DNA of 9,179 nt from UBA6624 sp964517115 [NCBI: uncultured bacterium] (GCA_964517115.1 CAZFBE010000010.1:20763-29941), one strand, 5' to 3'; counted from the stretch's first letter, positions 1 to 7,319 are shown. Made by a program: numbers and translations. The notes: generated by a model not told the origin, from the sequence alone.

Positions 1-90
1 TTCTTTTAAATCATTATTGTTTTGAATCGAAAAACCTTTATATGCTAAAGCAAAAAAGGAAAAGACAATCAACACCTTTATTAATTTCAT
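1..90 (-). CDS. N-terminus of an exported or membrane-anchored protein, possibly penicillin-binding protein 2 (partial)
   Basis: An open frame of 30 codons starts at ATG 90-88 and runs off the left edge of the window. Its ATG overlaps the TGA of the upstream MreD-like gene (ATGA), so it is probably translationally coupled. The peptide begins MKLIKVLIVFSFFALAYKGF, a short basic end followed by a hydrophobic stretch (about residues 4-16), then SIQNNNDLKE. That is a signal peptide or a single membrane anchor. Class B penicillin-binding proteins (PBP2/FtsI) have a short anchor followed by a segment of the type 'RxxxLQ....L', and the KGFSIQNNNDL stretch resembles this loosely. In many bacteria mrdA (PBP2, the elongation transpeptidase) follows mreD. 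The identity therefore rests on position and a weak N-terminal likeness; the catalytic domain lies outside the window. It could equally be another exported protein. Confidence 0.5.
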   Translation of the reverse strand, partial: MKLIKVLIVFSFFALAYKGFSIQNNNDLKE

Positions 91-443
91 TTTCTATCAA
101 ACATCCACAAAACAGCAAAAGACCTTAGAACATCCAAGCTTGAACCTGGAAGGTTAAAAAAACCATAAATAATTTTATTTGTTAAAAATACAAAAAACAA
201 AACAACAAAGAACTTCAAATAAAAATTTATCCCTGATTCCTTTTTATCAATAATCAAAAGCATCCAGGAAAACAACAAAACAAAAAGAAAAAAATAACTT
301 CCAAAATGCATGTCTAAAAAAAATATGCCAAGAATACCCATAAAACTAAACACATTGCTCTTACCAAGAGTCCAGCAACTCAAAGCTAAACCCCATGAAA
401 GATAAGAACTTCCTAATAAAAAAAATGTAACCAGTATATCCAT
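87..443 (-). CDS. mreD: MreD-like small integral membrane protein
   Basis: This 118-residue protein is strongly hydrophobic, with about four predicted membrane segments near residues 3-24, 30-46, 50-66 and 74-93, and a short polar C-terminus ending in WMFDRK. MreD is a membrane component of the rod (elongasome) complex that works with MreC, MreB, RodA and PBP2 in lateral-wall synthesis. No signature motif is diagnostic here. The call rests on the hydrophobic profile and on its place directly after mreB and two MreC-like genes. MreD proteins are commonly about 160 residues with five or six segments, so this one is short. The ATG at 443-441 overlaps the preceding TGA (ATGA) and no Shine-Dalgarno sequence is visible, so translation is probably coupled. 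The alternative is an unrelated small membrane protein. Confidence 0.6.
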   Translation of the reverse strand: MDILVTFFLLGSSYLSWGLALSCWTLGKSNVFSFMGILGIFFLDMHFGSYFFLFVLLFSWMLLIIDKKESGINFYLKFFVVLFFVFLTNKIIYGFFNLPGSSLDVLRSFAVLWMFDRK

Positions 444-973
444 CAGTTAATATTTTTAAAATGTTTTCCTTTTGAAAGAATGTCAATTTGTCTAGAGGAA
501 GTATTTCCAAGCAATGAAGCCCAAATATTCAAACCATCATCTAAAACTATTTTAGCGATGTAAAAACTTTCCGAACTTTCAGAAAAAAACAACAACCTAT
601 CTCCATTTTTTATATTGACTTTATCAACAGCAAACCAAACTTTCATATTTTGAGAACCCTTTCCTTCGAGCATAACAAGTTCCCATGTGCTTTCTAAAAA
701 TGCAGCAGTCCACTCTCCTTTTTTTGTCGGAAATATCAATTTACGATTTTCAATCCTTCCAAGATAATAACCATTCCCATCAATGGCAATTGACTCCTTT
801 TCAACCTCTTCACTCAAGTAAGGCAGCTTTGCCTCACTTGACCATTTTTTCAAATCCCTTACTGCCAAGCCCTTAGTTTTCCTTATCAAAGCAGGGGATA
901 TTTTCAATTCAGAAGGAACTTCTTGGACAAAATAAAAGACCAAGAGAATTAAAAAGAATCTTATTTTTTCCAT
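443..973 (-). CDS. Second MreC-like exported protein
   Basis: The 176-residue product begins with a basic, hydrophobic N-terminus (MEKIRFFLILLVFYFV) that is a signal peptide or signal anchor, so most of the protein should be periplasmic. From about residue 63 it reads like the C-terminal beta domain of MreC: a 'dG-ylGrI' step, then WTAAFLE, a LEGKG turn, a beta strand (KVWFAVDKV) and a 'vk-GD-ll' turn (NIKNGDRLLFF), then IAKIVLDD. MreC is the periplasmic scaffold of the elongasome. The gene sits immediately after another MreC-like gene, overlapping it by 13 bases, and shares ATGA with the MreD-like gene. It could be a diverged duplicate of MreC or the second half of a scaffold divided between two polypeptides. 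The family call comes from pattern reading, not from an alignment. ATG start at 973-971, with no strong ribosome-binding site. Confidence 0.5.
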   Translation of the reverse strand: MEKIRFFLILLVFYFVQEVPSELKISPALIRKTKGLAVRDLKKWSSEAKLPYLSEEVEKESIAIDGNGYYLGRIENRKLIFPTKKGEWTAAFLESTWELVMLEGKGSQNMKVWFAVDKVNIKNGDRLLFFSESSESFYIAKIVLDDGLNIWASLLGNTSSRQIDILSKGKHFKNIN

Positions 974-1578
974 ACTAAAACCACATAAGAATTAAAATTT
1001 GAAACTTTTAAAATATTTTCTTGACTTAAACCAACACTCCAATCCCAAGGAAGGCCTTGATTGTCTCCTATCGTGAACCATTCAGAGTCAGATTCCAAAA
1101 AATCAACCTCCGTAAGGAAAACTTCTTTATTGTCTCCTTTTGCAACAGCTGTCCTCCCTAATATTTCTGAATGGACACCGATTGAAACGTCTTTGTTGAC
1201 CAAGGACTTTATATAAACAAAATGAGGGCTACTATAAGATCCAACCCCTATGACTGTATTTGTATTTTTATCTAAAACCAAAATTTTCGAATGCTCGTCT
1301 CCTAGGTCGATTTTTTTCTTTGTATAAAACCACCCTTCTGTATTTTTACCACTGTTTATTATTAAAGGTTTTGCAAACGAACAATCTATCAAATCCCCTG
1401 AGGCTTCAATTGAACAAGAACCGCTTTTCAACCACTTTAATGAAGATATCGGGTCAAAAAACAGACTGACTGGTTTAAAAAAGTAAGAAAAAATTAGGAA
1501 AAGGCATAGAAGCAAAAAAACATGATCAAAACTTTGCCCCCTTTTTCTTGTTTTTAAAATCTTAGATGTCGTCAACAA
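961..1578 (-). CDS. mreC: Short MreC-like rod-shape protein
   Basis: This 205-residue protein has a basic cytoplasmic tail (KILKTRKRG), one membrane segment at about residues 19-34, and a predicted periplasmic remainder. Residues from about 68 onward follow the order of the MreC core: FAKPLIIN, then WFYTKKKIDLG, then a VLDKNTNTVIGVGSYSSPH stretch matching the family's 'V...G-lvG-V...s' step, then VSIGVHSEILGRTAVAKGDN, a FLTEVDF strand and a terminal GLPWDWSVG element like 'fP-glpvG'. MreC links cytoplasmic MreB to the wall-synthesis enzymes. Typical MreC is nearer 280 residues with a coiled coil after the membrane helix. Here almost no coiled coil is present. The start is TTG at 1578-1576, because no in-frame ATG precedes the membrane segment; an AGGA lies about 12 bases upstream, which is longer than ideal. 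It follows mreB after 18 bases. Confidence 0.7.
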   Translation of the reverse strand: MLTTSKILKTRKRGQSFDHVFLLLCLFLIFSYFFKPVSLFFDPISSLKWLKSGSCSIEASGDLIDCSFAKPLIINSGKNTEGWFYTKKKIDLGDEHSKILVLDKNTNTVIGVGSYSSPHFVYIKSLVNKDVSIGVHSEILGRTAVAKGDNKEVFLTEVDFLESDSEWFTIGDNQGLPWDWSVGLSQENILKVSNFNSYVVLVWKK

Positions 1579-1596
1579 ATGAGAATTTATTCCTGA

Positions 1597-2640
1597 TTAT
1601 CTACTGTTAACATGCTGATCCATCATTATTTCCAAACCCTTGATCACAGCATTATCAGGGTCTTTGACACAACTTACTGGAAGTTCAGTCAAATCCTCTA
1701 CTCTCTGATCTAGTCCTTGAAGTTTTGAACCACCACCAGCAAGATGGACACCGTCTCTATAAACATCTTCAGCCAATGCTGGAGGTGTCAACTCTAAAGT
1801 GCCTAGTATATTATTGATAATTTCGTTTACAGGAGGCTTTAAAGCTTCAACAATATCATCAGGAGTAACCTCTCTTCTTGAAGGTCTTCTCTTTTGTAAG
1901 TCCTGGCCAGTAATCTCCATTGGCTCTTGGTCCTCTAAAGGAATAGCCCCTCCACATTGTTTTTTGATCTGTTCAGCCTGTGCTAAAGAAATATCAAGAT
2001 CTTTATTTTTTCTAATGAAATCCCTTATAGATCTATCCATGGCATCACCAGCAACCCTGACTTTCTTCTTAACAACAATAGCACCATTTGAAATAATTGC
2101 TATATCTGTTGTTCCTCCACCTATATCAACAACCATACGCCCTTTAGGTTCGCTCACTTTCAAACCTGAACCTATTGCAGCAGCAAAAACCTCATCAGTT
2201 AATTCAGTCTCTCCAATCCCCGCATAGGCTCCTAGCTCAAAGTATGCATTCTTATGAACATCATCCGTATCAACTGGAACACCGATGATTGCCCAATTAG
2301 AAGGAGCGGATAACGCTCTAAACCTTGTATCGGTTACCTCTTCCATAAAATAACGAAGCATTTTTTTAGCAAGCTCCAGGTCGTTTATTGTGCCTTCCCT
2401 CATCGGTCTTCTAGCTTGAACATCTGAACCTGTTCTGTCCAACATTGTTGCAGCTTCAGAACCAGCTGCTTTAACTGCTCGTGTTATTGTGTCAACAGCA
2501 ACAACAGAAGGCTCATTAACCACGACACCTGCACCATATTCTGCAATTATGAGGTTTTTTGTTCCGAGGTCTATAGCGAAGTCTCTACCTCTAGAGAACT
2601 TCCTAGAGACCTTTGATATGAACTCTTGAATTCCTGCCAA
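1597..2640 (-). CDS. mreB: MreB, actin-like cell-shape filament protein
   Basis: MreB polymerises on the inner face of the membrane and guides peptidoglycan synthesis in rod cells. The 347-residue length is normal for the family. An N-terminal segment (about residues 4-16, IQEFISKVSRKFS) looks like an amphipathic membrane-binding helix. Phosphate motif 1 is DFAIDLGTKN (20-29), followed by VVVNEPSVVAVD; phosphate motif 2 is VDIGGGTTD (171-179); the adenosine-site loop is LAGGGS (300-305). IRVAGD of typical MreB appears as VRVAGD. The region usually reading EEPMAAAIGAGL is DEVFAAAIGSGL, so the glutamate is kept but the proline is not. Overall the protein is recognisable but divergent. The start is TTG at 2640-2638, directly after the TAA of the lipoprotein gene and in the same frame; the first internal ATG lies beyond motif 1, so the TTG is required. 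No separate ribosome-binding site is evident. Confidence 0.93.
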   Translation of the reverse strand: MAGIQEFISKVSRKFSRGRDFAIDLGTKNLIIAEYGAGVVVNEPSVVAVDTITRAVKAAGSEAATMLDRTGSDVQARRPMREGTINDLELAKKMLRYFMEEVTDTRFRALSAPSNWAIIGVPVDTDDVHKNAYFELGAYAGIGETELTDEVFAAAIGSGLKVSEPKGRMVVDIGGGTTDIAIISNGAIVVKKKVRVAGDAMDRSIRDFIRKNKDLDISLAQAEQIKKQCGGAIPLEDQEPMEITGQDLQKRRPSRREVTPDDIVEALKPPVNEIINNILGTLELTPPALAEDVYRDGVHLAGGGSKLQGLDQRVEDLTELPVSCVKDPDNAVIKGLEIMMDQHVNSR

Positions 2641-3054
2641 TTATCTAGCTGCGTCGTATGTTGCTCTTGGAATCTTTATCGTGACAACGGCAGCACCTTT
2701 TTTCAAATCAATCTCCATTTCATACATGAAAGGAACGTCCTTTCCTCCCATTCCCATTGAAGGAGGCTTAACGCCAATTTTGTACTTTTGCCAAGGGAAT
2801 TTGTGCTTTCCCTTTGCATTCGGATCAGCAGGATCATAAGAGTAAAGACCTCTGTCGTTACTTTGCGTATACCTTATGATAGTGCCATCCATTTCCATAA
2901 CGGTGACTCCACAATAACCACACATAAACGCGAGTGAACCGTCATCGTTAACAACCTCAATCTTTCCTGATATAGTGCCCGTCAATTTACCTTTGAGCAT
3001 CTTGCATGAAGAAAAAGGGATAAGAAAAAGAACAAGAAGAAGAATTTTTTTCAT
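2641..3054 (-). CDS. Small predicted lipoprotein with a carboxypeptidase-regulatory-like beta domain
   Basis: The 137-residue product starts MKKILLLVLFLIPFSSCKML: a basic end, a hydrophobic core and a lipobox-like FSSC with Cys17, so it is probably lipidated and membrane-anchored. The mature part reads like a small beta-sandwich of the carboxypeptidase regulatory or CnaB type: GTISGKIEVVNDDG, a GVTVMEMDGT strand, then TQSNDRGLYSYD ('T..dG-Y') and YKIGVKPP. A CxxC pair (Cys45 and Cys48) lies between strands. I do not recognise a specific family, and no enzymatic motif is visible. ATG 3054-3052 is chosen because GGAGG sits 8 bases upstream; a TTG further upstream would bury that site inside the gene. 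It opens the cell-shape block and ends at a TAA touching the mreB start, so a role at the cell envelope near the elongasome is possible but inferred from position only. Confidence 0.75.
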   Translation of the reverse strand: MKKILLLVLFLIPFSSCKMLKGKLTGTISGKIEVVNDDGSLAFMCGYCGVTVMEMDGTIIRYTQSNDRGLYSYDPADPNAKGKHKFPWQKYKIGVKPPSMGMGGKDVPFMYEMEIDLKKGAAVVTIKIPRATYDAAR

Positions 3055-3062
3055 TTTGTTTA

Positions 3063-3067
3063 CCTCC
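3063..3067 (-). promoter_or_regulatory. Strong ribosome-binding site of the lipoprotein gene
   Basis: GGAGG on the minus strand lies 8 bases before ATG 3054. It is the best Shine-Dalgarno match in the window and decides the lipoprotein start over the upstream TTG at 3069. Since mreB has no visible site of its own, ribosomes loaded here may also supply mreB by reinitiation (inference). Confidence 0.8.
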
Positions 3068-3099
3068 AAGATTTTCTTAATTATAGATGAAAATCAAGA

Positions 3100-4620
3100 T
3101 TATACAAACTCAATTCCCTGGGCTAAAGGCAATTCTTTTGAATAGTTGATAGTGTTTGTCTGTCTTCTCATATATGCTTTCCATGAATCAGAACCTGCCT
3201 CTCTCCCTCCACCAGTATCCTTCTCCCCTCCAAAAGCTCCTCCAATTTCCGCGCCTGAAGTTCCTGTGTTTACATTTGCCAAACCACAATCAGAACCAAA
3301 ACATGAAGTAAAAGCCTCAGCCTCTTTCATGTTTTCTGTAATAATCGAAGAAGAAAGACCTTGTGGAACGCAATTGTTGAACTTAATCGCATCATCAATA
3401 TTTTTAATCTTCATGATGTAAAGAATTGGAGCAAAAACCTCATGAGACATTATTGGTAGATGCTTTTCAACTTCAATAATTGTTGGTTCAACAAAATAAC
3501 CATCCTTATCAAGGGTTTTTCCTCCTGAGATGATCTTTCCACCTTGTTTTTGTATTTCTTCAAGCGCATTCACATAATCATCTACAGAAGATTTTGAAAC
3601 TAATGGCCCCATTAAAGTTTCATCATCTAAAGGGTTTCCAATTTTCACCTGGTCATACCCAGAAATCAACTTGTTCTTCAAATTCTCATAAATATCTTCG
3701 TGAATAAAAACCCTTCTAGTCGTCGTGCATCTTTGGCCAGCAGTGCCAACAGCCCCAAAAAGAATCGCCCTCGAAGCCAACTCCAGATCAGCTGATTTCA
3801 TAACTGACATTGCGTTATTTCCGCCTAATTCCAAAATAGTTGAGCCTAACCTTTCACCAACATCAACAGCAACTTTTTTTCCCATTGATGTAGAGCCTGT
3901 AGCGCTAATAAGGGGAACCCTTCTGTCACGCACAAGCGGAGAACCAACATTATTCCTATCTCCTAACAACAAACTTACGACTGGTCCAAAGCCATCTTTT
4001 TCCAAAACTCTTGCAGCAATCTTTGTTGTGGCAATTGCCGTCAAAGGGGTTTGCATGCTCGGCTTCCAAAGACAAACATCTCCACAAACCATAGCTAGAA
4101 ATGCATTCCAGCTCCAAACTGCAACTGGGAAATTGAAAGCGGAAATGATTCCAACAAGCCCTAAAGGATGCCACTGTTCCATTAATCTATGTCCTGGTCT
4201 TTCACTAGCGATATTCAATCCGTAGAGTTGTCTGGAAAGCCCAACAGCATAATCTGCCATATCTATCATTTCCTGAACTTCTCCTTCTCCTTCGACACGA
4301 ATTTTTCCCATTTCAAGAGCAACCAATGCCCCCAGTTCCTTTTTATACTTTCTTAATTCCTCACCAATTCTCCTTACGTACTCACCCCTTGCTGGGGCAG
4401 GCAAGACCTTCCAGTCTTCAAAAACTTTAGTGCACTCATCCAAAACCCTTTGATAATCTTTATCATCACAGGTTTTAACTTTTGATATCAATTTTTCATC
4501 TGAAGGATTTAATGAATCTACAACATCTCCTCCTCCTTCAATCCAATAACCACAATACGCAGCTGGATTCAAATCTTCTATACCTAAGGTTTTTAACATT
4601 TTTTTTATTTCATCACTCAT
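3100..4620 (-). CDS. ALDH7-family aldehyde dehydrogenase (alpha-aminoadipic semialdehyde / piperideine-6-carboxylate dehydrogenase type)
   Basis: This cytoplasmic enzyme of 506 residues is expected to oxidise an aldehyde to an acid with NAD(P)+. The ALDH core is complete: FNFP with Asn163, WKPS with Lys186, the cofactor loop GSTSMG (242-247), general base Glu264 in LELGGNN, catalytic Cys298 in GTAGQRC, and Glu394 in SHEVFAP. The C-terminal blocks NTGTSGAEIGGAFGGEK, DTGGGREAGSDSWKAYMRR and NYSKELPLAQGI are characteristic of ALDH7 (antiquitin, AmaB), whose known members act on alpha-aminoadipic semialdehyde in lysine or pipecolate breakdown. The exact substrate here is inferred, since no other lysine-pathway gene is in view. 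ATG 4620 is chosen because GGAGAG lies 8 bases upstream and the protein then begins as the family does; an earlier in-frame ATG at 4677 would put 19 extra residues inside purN. It overlaps the purN stop by 8 bases. Confidence 0.9.
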   Translation of the reverse strand: MSDEIKKMLKTLGIEDLNPAAYCGYWIEGGGDVVDSLNPSDEKLISKVKTCDDKDYQRVLDECTKVFEDWKVLPAPARGEYVRRIGEELRKYKKELGALVALEMGKIRVEGEGEVQEMIDMADYAVGLSRQLYGLNIASERPGHRLMEQWHPLGLVGIISAFNFPVAVWSWNAFLAMVCGDVCLWKPSMQTPLTAIATTKIAARVLEKDGFGPVVSLLLGDRNNVGSPLVRDRRVPLISATGSTSMGKKVAVDVGERLGSTILELGGNNAMSVMKSADLELASRAILFGAVGTAGQRCTTTRRVFIHEDIYENLKNKLISGYDQVKIGNPLDDETLMGPLVSKSSVDDYVNALEEIQKQGGKIISGGKTLDKDGYFVEPTIIEVEKHLPIMSHEVFAPILYIMKIKNIDDAIKFNNCVPQGLSSSIITENMKEAEAFTSCFGSDCGLANVNTGTSGAEIGGAFGGEKDTGGGREAGSDSWKAYMRRQTNTINYSKELPLAQGIEFV

Positions 4621-5200
4621 CTGAATCACTCTCCATAAAATTTGGTGAAAAACAACCATCTGAAATCTTCCTGACAACAGATGGGTACAGGCTATGTTCT
4701 TCTTTTAGGATTCTAGAAGATAACCGAGCTTCGTCATCTCCTTTCAAGACAGGAACTACGGACTGGTTTATTATTGGACCAGTGTCAATACCCTCATCAA
4801 CCCAATGAACAGTGCAACCGGAATAAGGAAAGCCTGAACTCAAGACCCTTTCGTGAACATTCAAACCAGGAAAAGCTGGCAGCAAGCTTGGATGTATATT
4901 GATTATCCAGCCTTTCATAAAGTTAATCAACTTAGGACTAACAATCTTCATAAAACCTGCCAAACAAACTAAATTTATTTTATGCTTTTTCAAAATCCCG
5001 ATTGCATCTTCTTCCCAGCTCTTTTGAGAAAGGATCACAAAGGGGATGTTATTCTCTTTCGCATAATCAATCCCCAATGCAGATTCCTTATTGCTGATTA
5101 AAACTTTTATACTTGCAGATCCAAGATCTCCATTTCCCTCAGCATTCAAGAGCGATAAAAAGTTAGAACCTCTCCCGGATATGAAAACAGCTAAATTCAT
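4613..5200 (-). CDS. purN: Phosphoribosylglycinamide formyltransferase
   Basis: PurN transfers a formyl group from 10-formyltetrahydrofolate to glycinamide ribonucleotide, the third step of de novo purine synthesis, in the cytoplasm. The 195-residue protein is slightly shorter than the roughly 210 usual. It begins with the substrate-binding loop ISGRGSN (7-13). The catalytic set is intact: Asn101 and His103 in INIHPSLLPAFPG and Asp139 in VDEGIDTGPII. These sit at a constant offset of five from the Escherichia coli residues Asn106, His108 and Asp144 as I recall them. The start ATG 5200-5198 overlaps the pnp stop (ATGA), with no Shine-Dalgarno site seen, so translation is probably coupled to pnp. 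The usual partner purM is not beside it; here it lies between pnp and an aldehyde dehydrogenase. Confidence 0.95.
   Translation of the reverse strand: MNLAVFISGRGSNFLSLLNAEGNGDLGSASIKVLISNKESALGIDYAKENNIPFVILSQKSWEEDAIGILKKHKINLVCLAGFMKIVSPKLINFMKGWIINIHPSLLPAFPGLNVHERVLSSGFPYSGCTVHWVDEGIDTGPIINQSVVPVLKGDDEARLSSRILKEEHSLYPSVVRKISDGCFSPNFMESDSDE
4629..4634 (-). promoter_or_regulatory. Ribosome-binding site setting the aldehyde dehydrogenase start
   Basis: GGAGAG on the minus strand, inside the end of purN, is 8 bases before ATG 4620. This supports the shorter start over the in-frame ATG at 4677. Confidence 0.7.
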
Positions 5201-7314
5201 TTATTAAGAATCAGCGAAACCTTTCCATCTCTCCTAATTTCTTTAACTTTTACATTTATTGTTTCTCCAACTTTATACAAAGAAACTAAATCCTTCTCGG
5301 TTAAACGTCCCGACTTTCCTTTCTTGTCAACTTCAGAAATATGCAACAAGCCATCAGTCCTTCCAAAGAGACTCACGAATAAACCAAATTCTCTTATTGA
5401 AGTTATTTTTCCTTCATAAGTTTCACCGGCTTTTGCTGTTTTGAAAAGCAAATCAATTCTTTCTTTTGCCATCTCTCCAGCTTTAGAGTTTGGAGCCGTT
5501 ACAACAACCAAAGCATTTTTGTCATCAAACTCATCATCTATGTCTATCTTGACATCGCAATCACCTTGTATAGATTTAATCATCTTTCCGCCAGGGCCTA
5601 TCAAAATTGAAACATCGGATTTCCCTATTTTCTTTTGGAAAATTTTTGGTGCATTCTCAGAAACCTTAATTTCTGATCCAGCTTCCTCTACCATGACATC
5701 AATCAAAGCATTTCGTACAATTTTTGCTTCCTTTAATATCTCAGGAATTAAATCCTTTTTGATTCCATCTCCCTTGACGTCTACCTGAATTGCTGTAATT
5801 CCGCTTGAAGTTCCAGCTACTTTGAAATCCATTTCTCCATAGAAATCTTCGATACCTTCAATATCCCTTAACAGAACATGATTTTTCTCATCAGACATCA
5901 AACCTATTGAAATACCTGCAACAGGTGCAGCCAAAGGAACTCCACCATTCAACAACGCAAGCGTTGCAGCACATGTGGAACCCATAGATGTTGATCCATT
6001 ACTTGAAGTACATTCAGAAACAACCCTTACAGTGTAAGGGAATTTTTCTTCTGATGGAAAAACACCAGCTATAGCTTTTTCTACCAATGCTCCATGACCT
6101 ATTTCCCTTCTTCCAGGACCTCTCATCCATCCTGCCTCACCTACCGAATAAGGAGGGAAGTTGTAATGATGCATGAATCTCTTTTCTCCAATTGGCGACA
6201 AATCATCAATTTTTTGTTTATCCCCTGGAGATCCAAGAGTTAAAAATGAAACAACCTGGGTTCCTCCTCTTTGGAATAAAGAACTTCCATGTGCACCATT
6301 GACAAGAGATACTTGTGCATCAATCTCTCTTAACTCGTCTGGTTTCCTGGAACACCTCCTCAAGTTCTTTTTCAAAACATTCTCCCTAACAATCTTCTTT
6401 TCCAAAATGTTGAAAGAATTCATAAAATCCTTAATATCTTTAGCATCCTCGAGATTCAAAGAATCCAAGGCATCCTTTTTAAGGACGTTTACCTGTTTTG
6501 AGAACTCAGATTTTTCCAAATCCTCCTTGTATATTTTTGTGTAATTCTTTTTGAATTCATCTAATTGCTTTCCAACAATAAAATCTTTGGCTTCCAACTC
6601 AGGAATAGAAACTTTGTCTTTCCCAATTTTTGAAACTATCTTGTCCACAAACTTTTTCAAAACAAGGCTTTGCTCATAAGCAAAATCTATGCCTTTTAAC
6701 ACATTTTCTTCAGGAACTTGCTTTCCGGCTTGCTCGATCATTACAACATTCTCATTGTAGAAAGAAACGAATAAATCCATATTTTGACTTTCTTTCTCCG
6801 AAAAAGTTGGGTTTAATGTGAAATCACCATTTGACTCACCTAAACGAATCGGCATCATGTTTCCTGCAAAAGGAATATCACTAGCAGCTAATGCAATTGA
6901 TGCTCCTAAAGTAGCTAGCCACGAGGTGTTCTCATCCTCAGAAGTGATGTATGGCGTAATAACCAAATGAACATCTCTCCTCATGCTTGAAGGGAACAAA
7001 GGCCTAACTGACCTGTCAATAATCCTGTTAATCAAAATTGCTCTTTCTGTAGGCCTTGCCTCTCTCCTGAAAAAGCTTCCTGGGATTTTCCCTATCGCGT
7101 AAAACTTTTCTTCATAATCCACAGTGAGTGGGAAGAAATCTATATCTTTCTCCTGTCCCATAGTTGCAGCAACAAAAATTTGCTGGTCTCCATAGGAAAT
7201 CAAAATGGAAGTGTTTGCCTGTGGGGCAATTCTTCCTGCAGTAACTTTCAACTCTTTACCGTTGAAAGTCATCTTCTCTTCAAACTCCACTCTTTTCATT
7301 TTTTTTATTTTCAT
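5197..7314 (-). CDS. pnp: Polynucleotide phosphorylase
   Basis: PNPase degrades RNA from the 3' end with phosphate, releasing nucleoside diphosphates, and is a core part of bacterial mRNA turnover. The 705-residue length is typical. Domains in order are: first RNase PH-like domain (about 10-145), with FFRREARP at 81-88; an alpha-helical linker (about 210-320); the second, catalytic RNase PH-like domain (about 330-550), with FQRGGTQ, GRREIGHGAL (401-410), the GSTSMGSTCA phosphate-binding region and Asp490/Asp496 in DFYGEMDFKVAG; a KH domain with the IGPGGK loop (572-577); and an S1 domain (about 630-705). The near-invariant FFRREGRP reads FFRREARP here. ATG 7314 is preferred because AAGGAG precedes it by 10 bases; the second in-frame ATG at 7299 has no such site. 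It follows der after a 5-base gap and shares ATGA with purN. Confidence 0.97.
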   Translation of the reverse strand: MKIKKMKRVEFEEKMTFNGKELKVTAGRIAPQANTSILISYGDQQIFVAATMGQEKDIDFFPLTVDYEEKFYAIGKIPGSFFRREARPTERAILINRIIDRSVRPLFPSSMRRDVHLVITPYITSEDENTSWLATLGASIALAASDIPFAGNMMPIRLGESNGDFTLNPTFSEKESQNMDLFVSFYNENVVMIEQAGKQVPEENVLKGIDFAYEQSLVLKKFVDKIVSKIGKDKVSIPELEAKDFIVGKQLDEFKKNYTKIYKEDLEKSEFSKQVNVLKKDALDSLNLEDAKDIKDFMNSFNILEKKIVRENVLKKNLRRCSRKPDELREIDAQVSLVNGAHGSSLFQRGGTQVVSFLTLGSPGDKQKIDDLSPIGEKRFMHHYNFPPYSVGEAGWMRGPGRREIGHGALVEKAIAGVFPSEEKFPYTVRVVSECTSSNGSTSMGSTCAATLALLNGGVPLAAPVAGISIGLMSDEKNHVLLRDIEGIEDFYGEMDFKVAGTSSGITAIQVDVKGDGIKKDLIPEILKEAKIVRNALIDVMVEEAGSEIKVSENAPKIFQKKIGKSDVSILIGPGGKMIKSIQGDCDVKIDIDDEFDDKNALVVVTAPNSKAGEMAKERIDLLFKTAKAGETYEGKITSIREFGLFVSLFGRTDGLLHISEVDKKGKSGRLTEKDLVSLYKVGETINVKVKEIRRDGKVSLILNK

Positions 7315-7319
7315 AATAT

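Noticed and set aside
443-1578. The two MreC-like frames as one mreC broken by a frameshift
   Set aside because: Each has its own hydrophobic N-terminus and its own apparently complete beta-domain pattern, and the first ends naturally after that domain; two separate genes fit better.
3055-3069. TTG at 3069 as the lipoprotein start
   Set aside because: The GGAGG site would then be inside the gene; ATG 3054 is correctly spaced from it and gives a clean signal peptide.
3070-3095. Inverted repeat GATTTTC/GAAAATC between the aldehyde dehydrogenase and the lipoprotein gene as a terminator
   Set aside because: The stem is only 7 AT-rich base pairs with a 12-base loop and no T-run follows, so a functional intrinsic terminator is unlikely.
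3725-4225. 166-codon plus-strand open frame opposite the aldehyde dehydrogenase, and similar ones opposite mreB, pnp and der
   Set aside because: They lie fully antisense to well-identified genes, have no recognisable domain or ribosome-binding site, and their composition is what the reverse complement of a conserved coding region gives.
4618-4677. In-frame ATG at 4677 as an earlier start of the aldehyde dehydrogenase
   Set aside because: It would add 19 residues unlike the family inside purN, while ATG 4620 has GGAGAG at good spacing.
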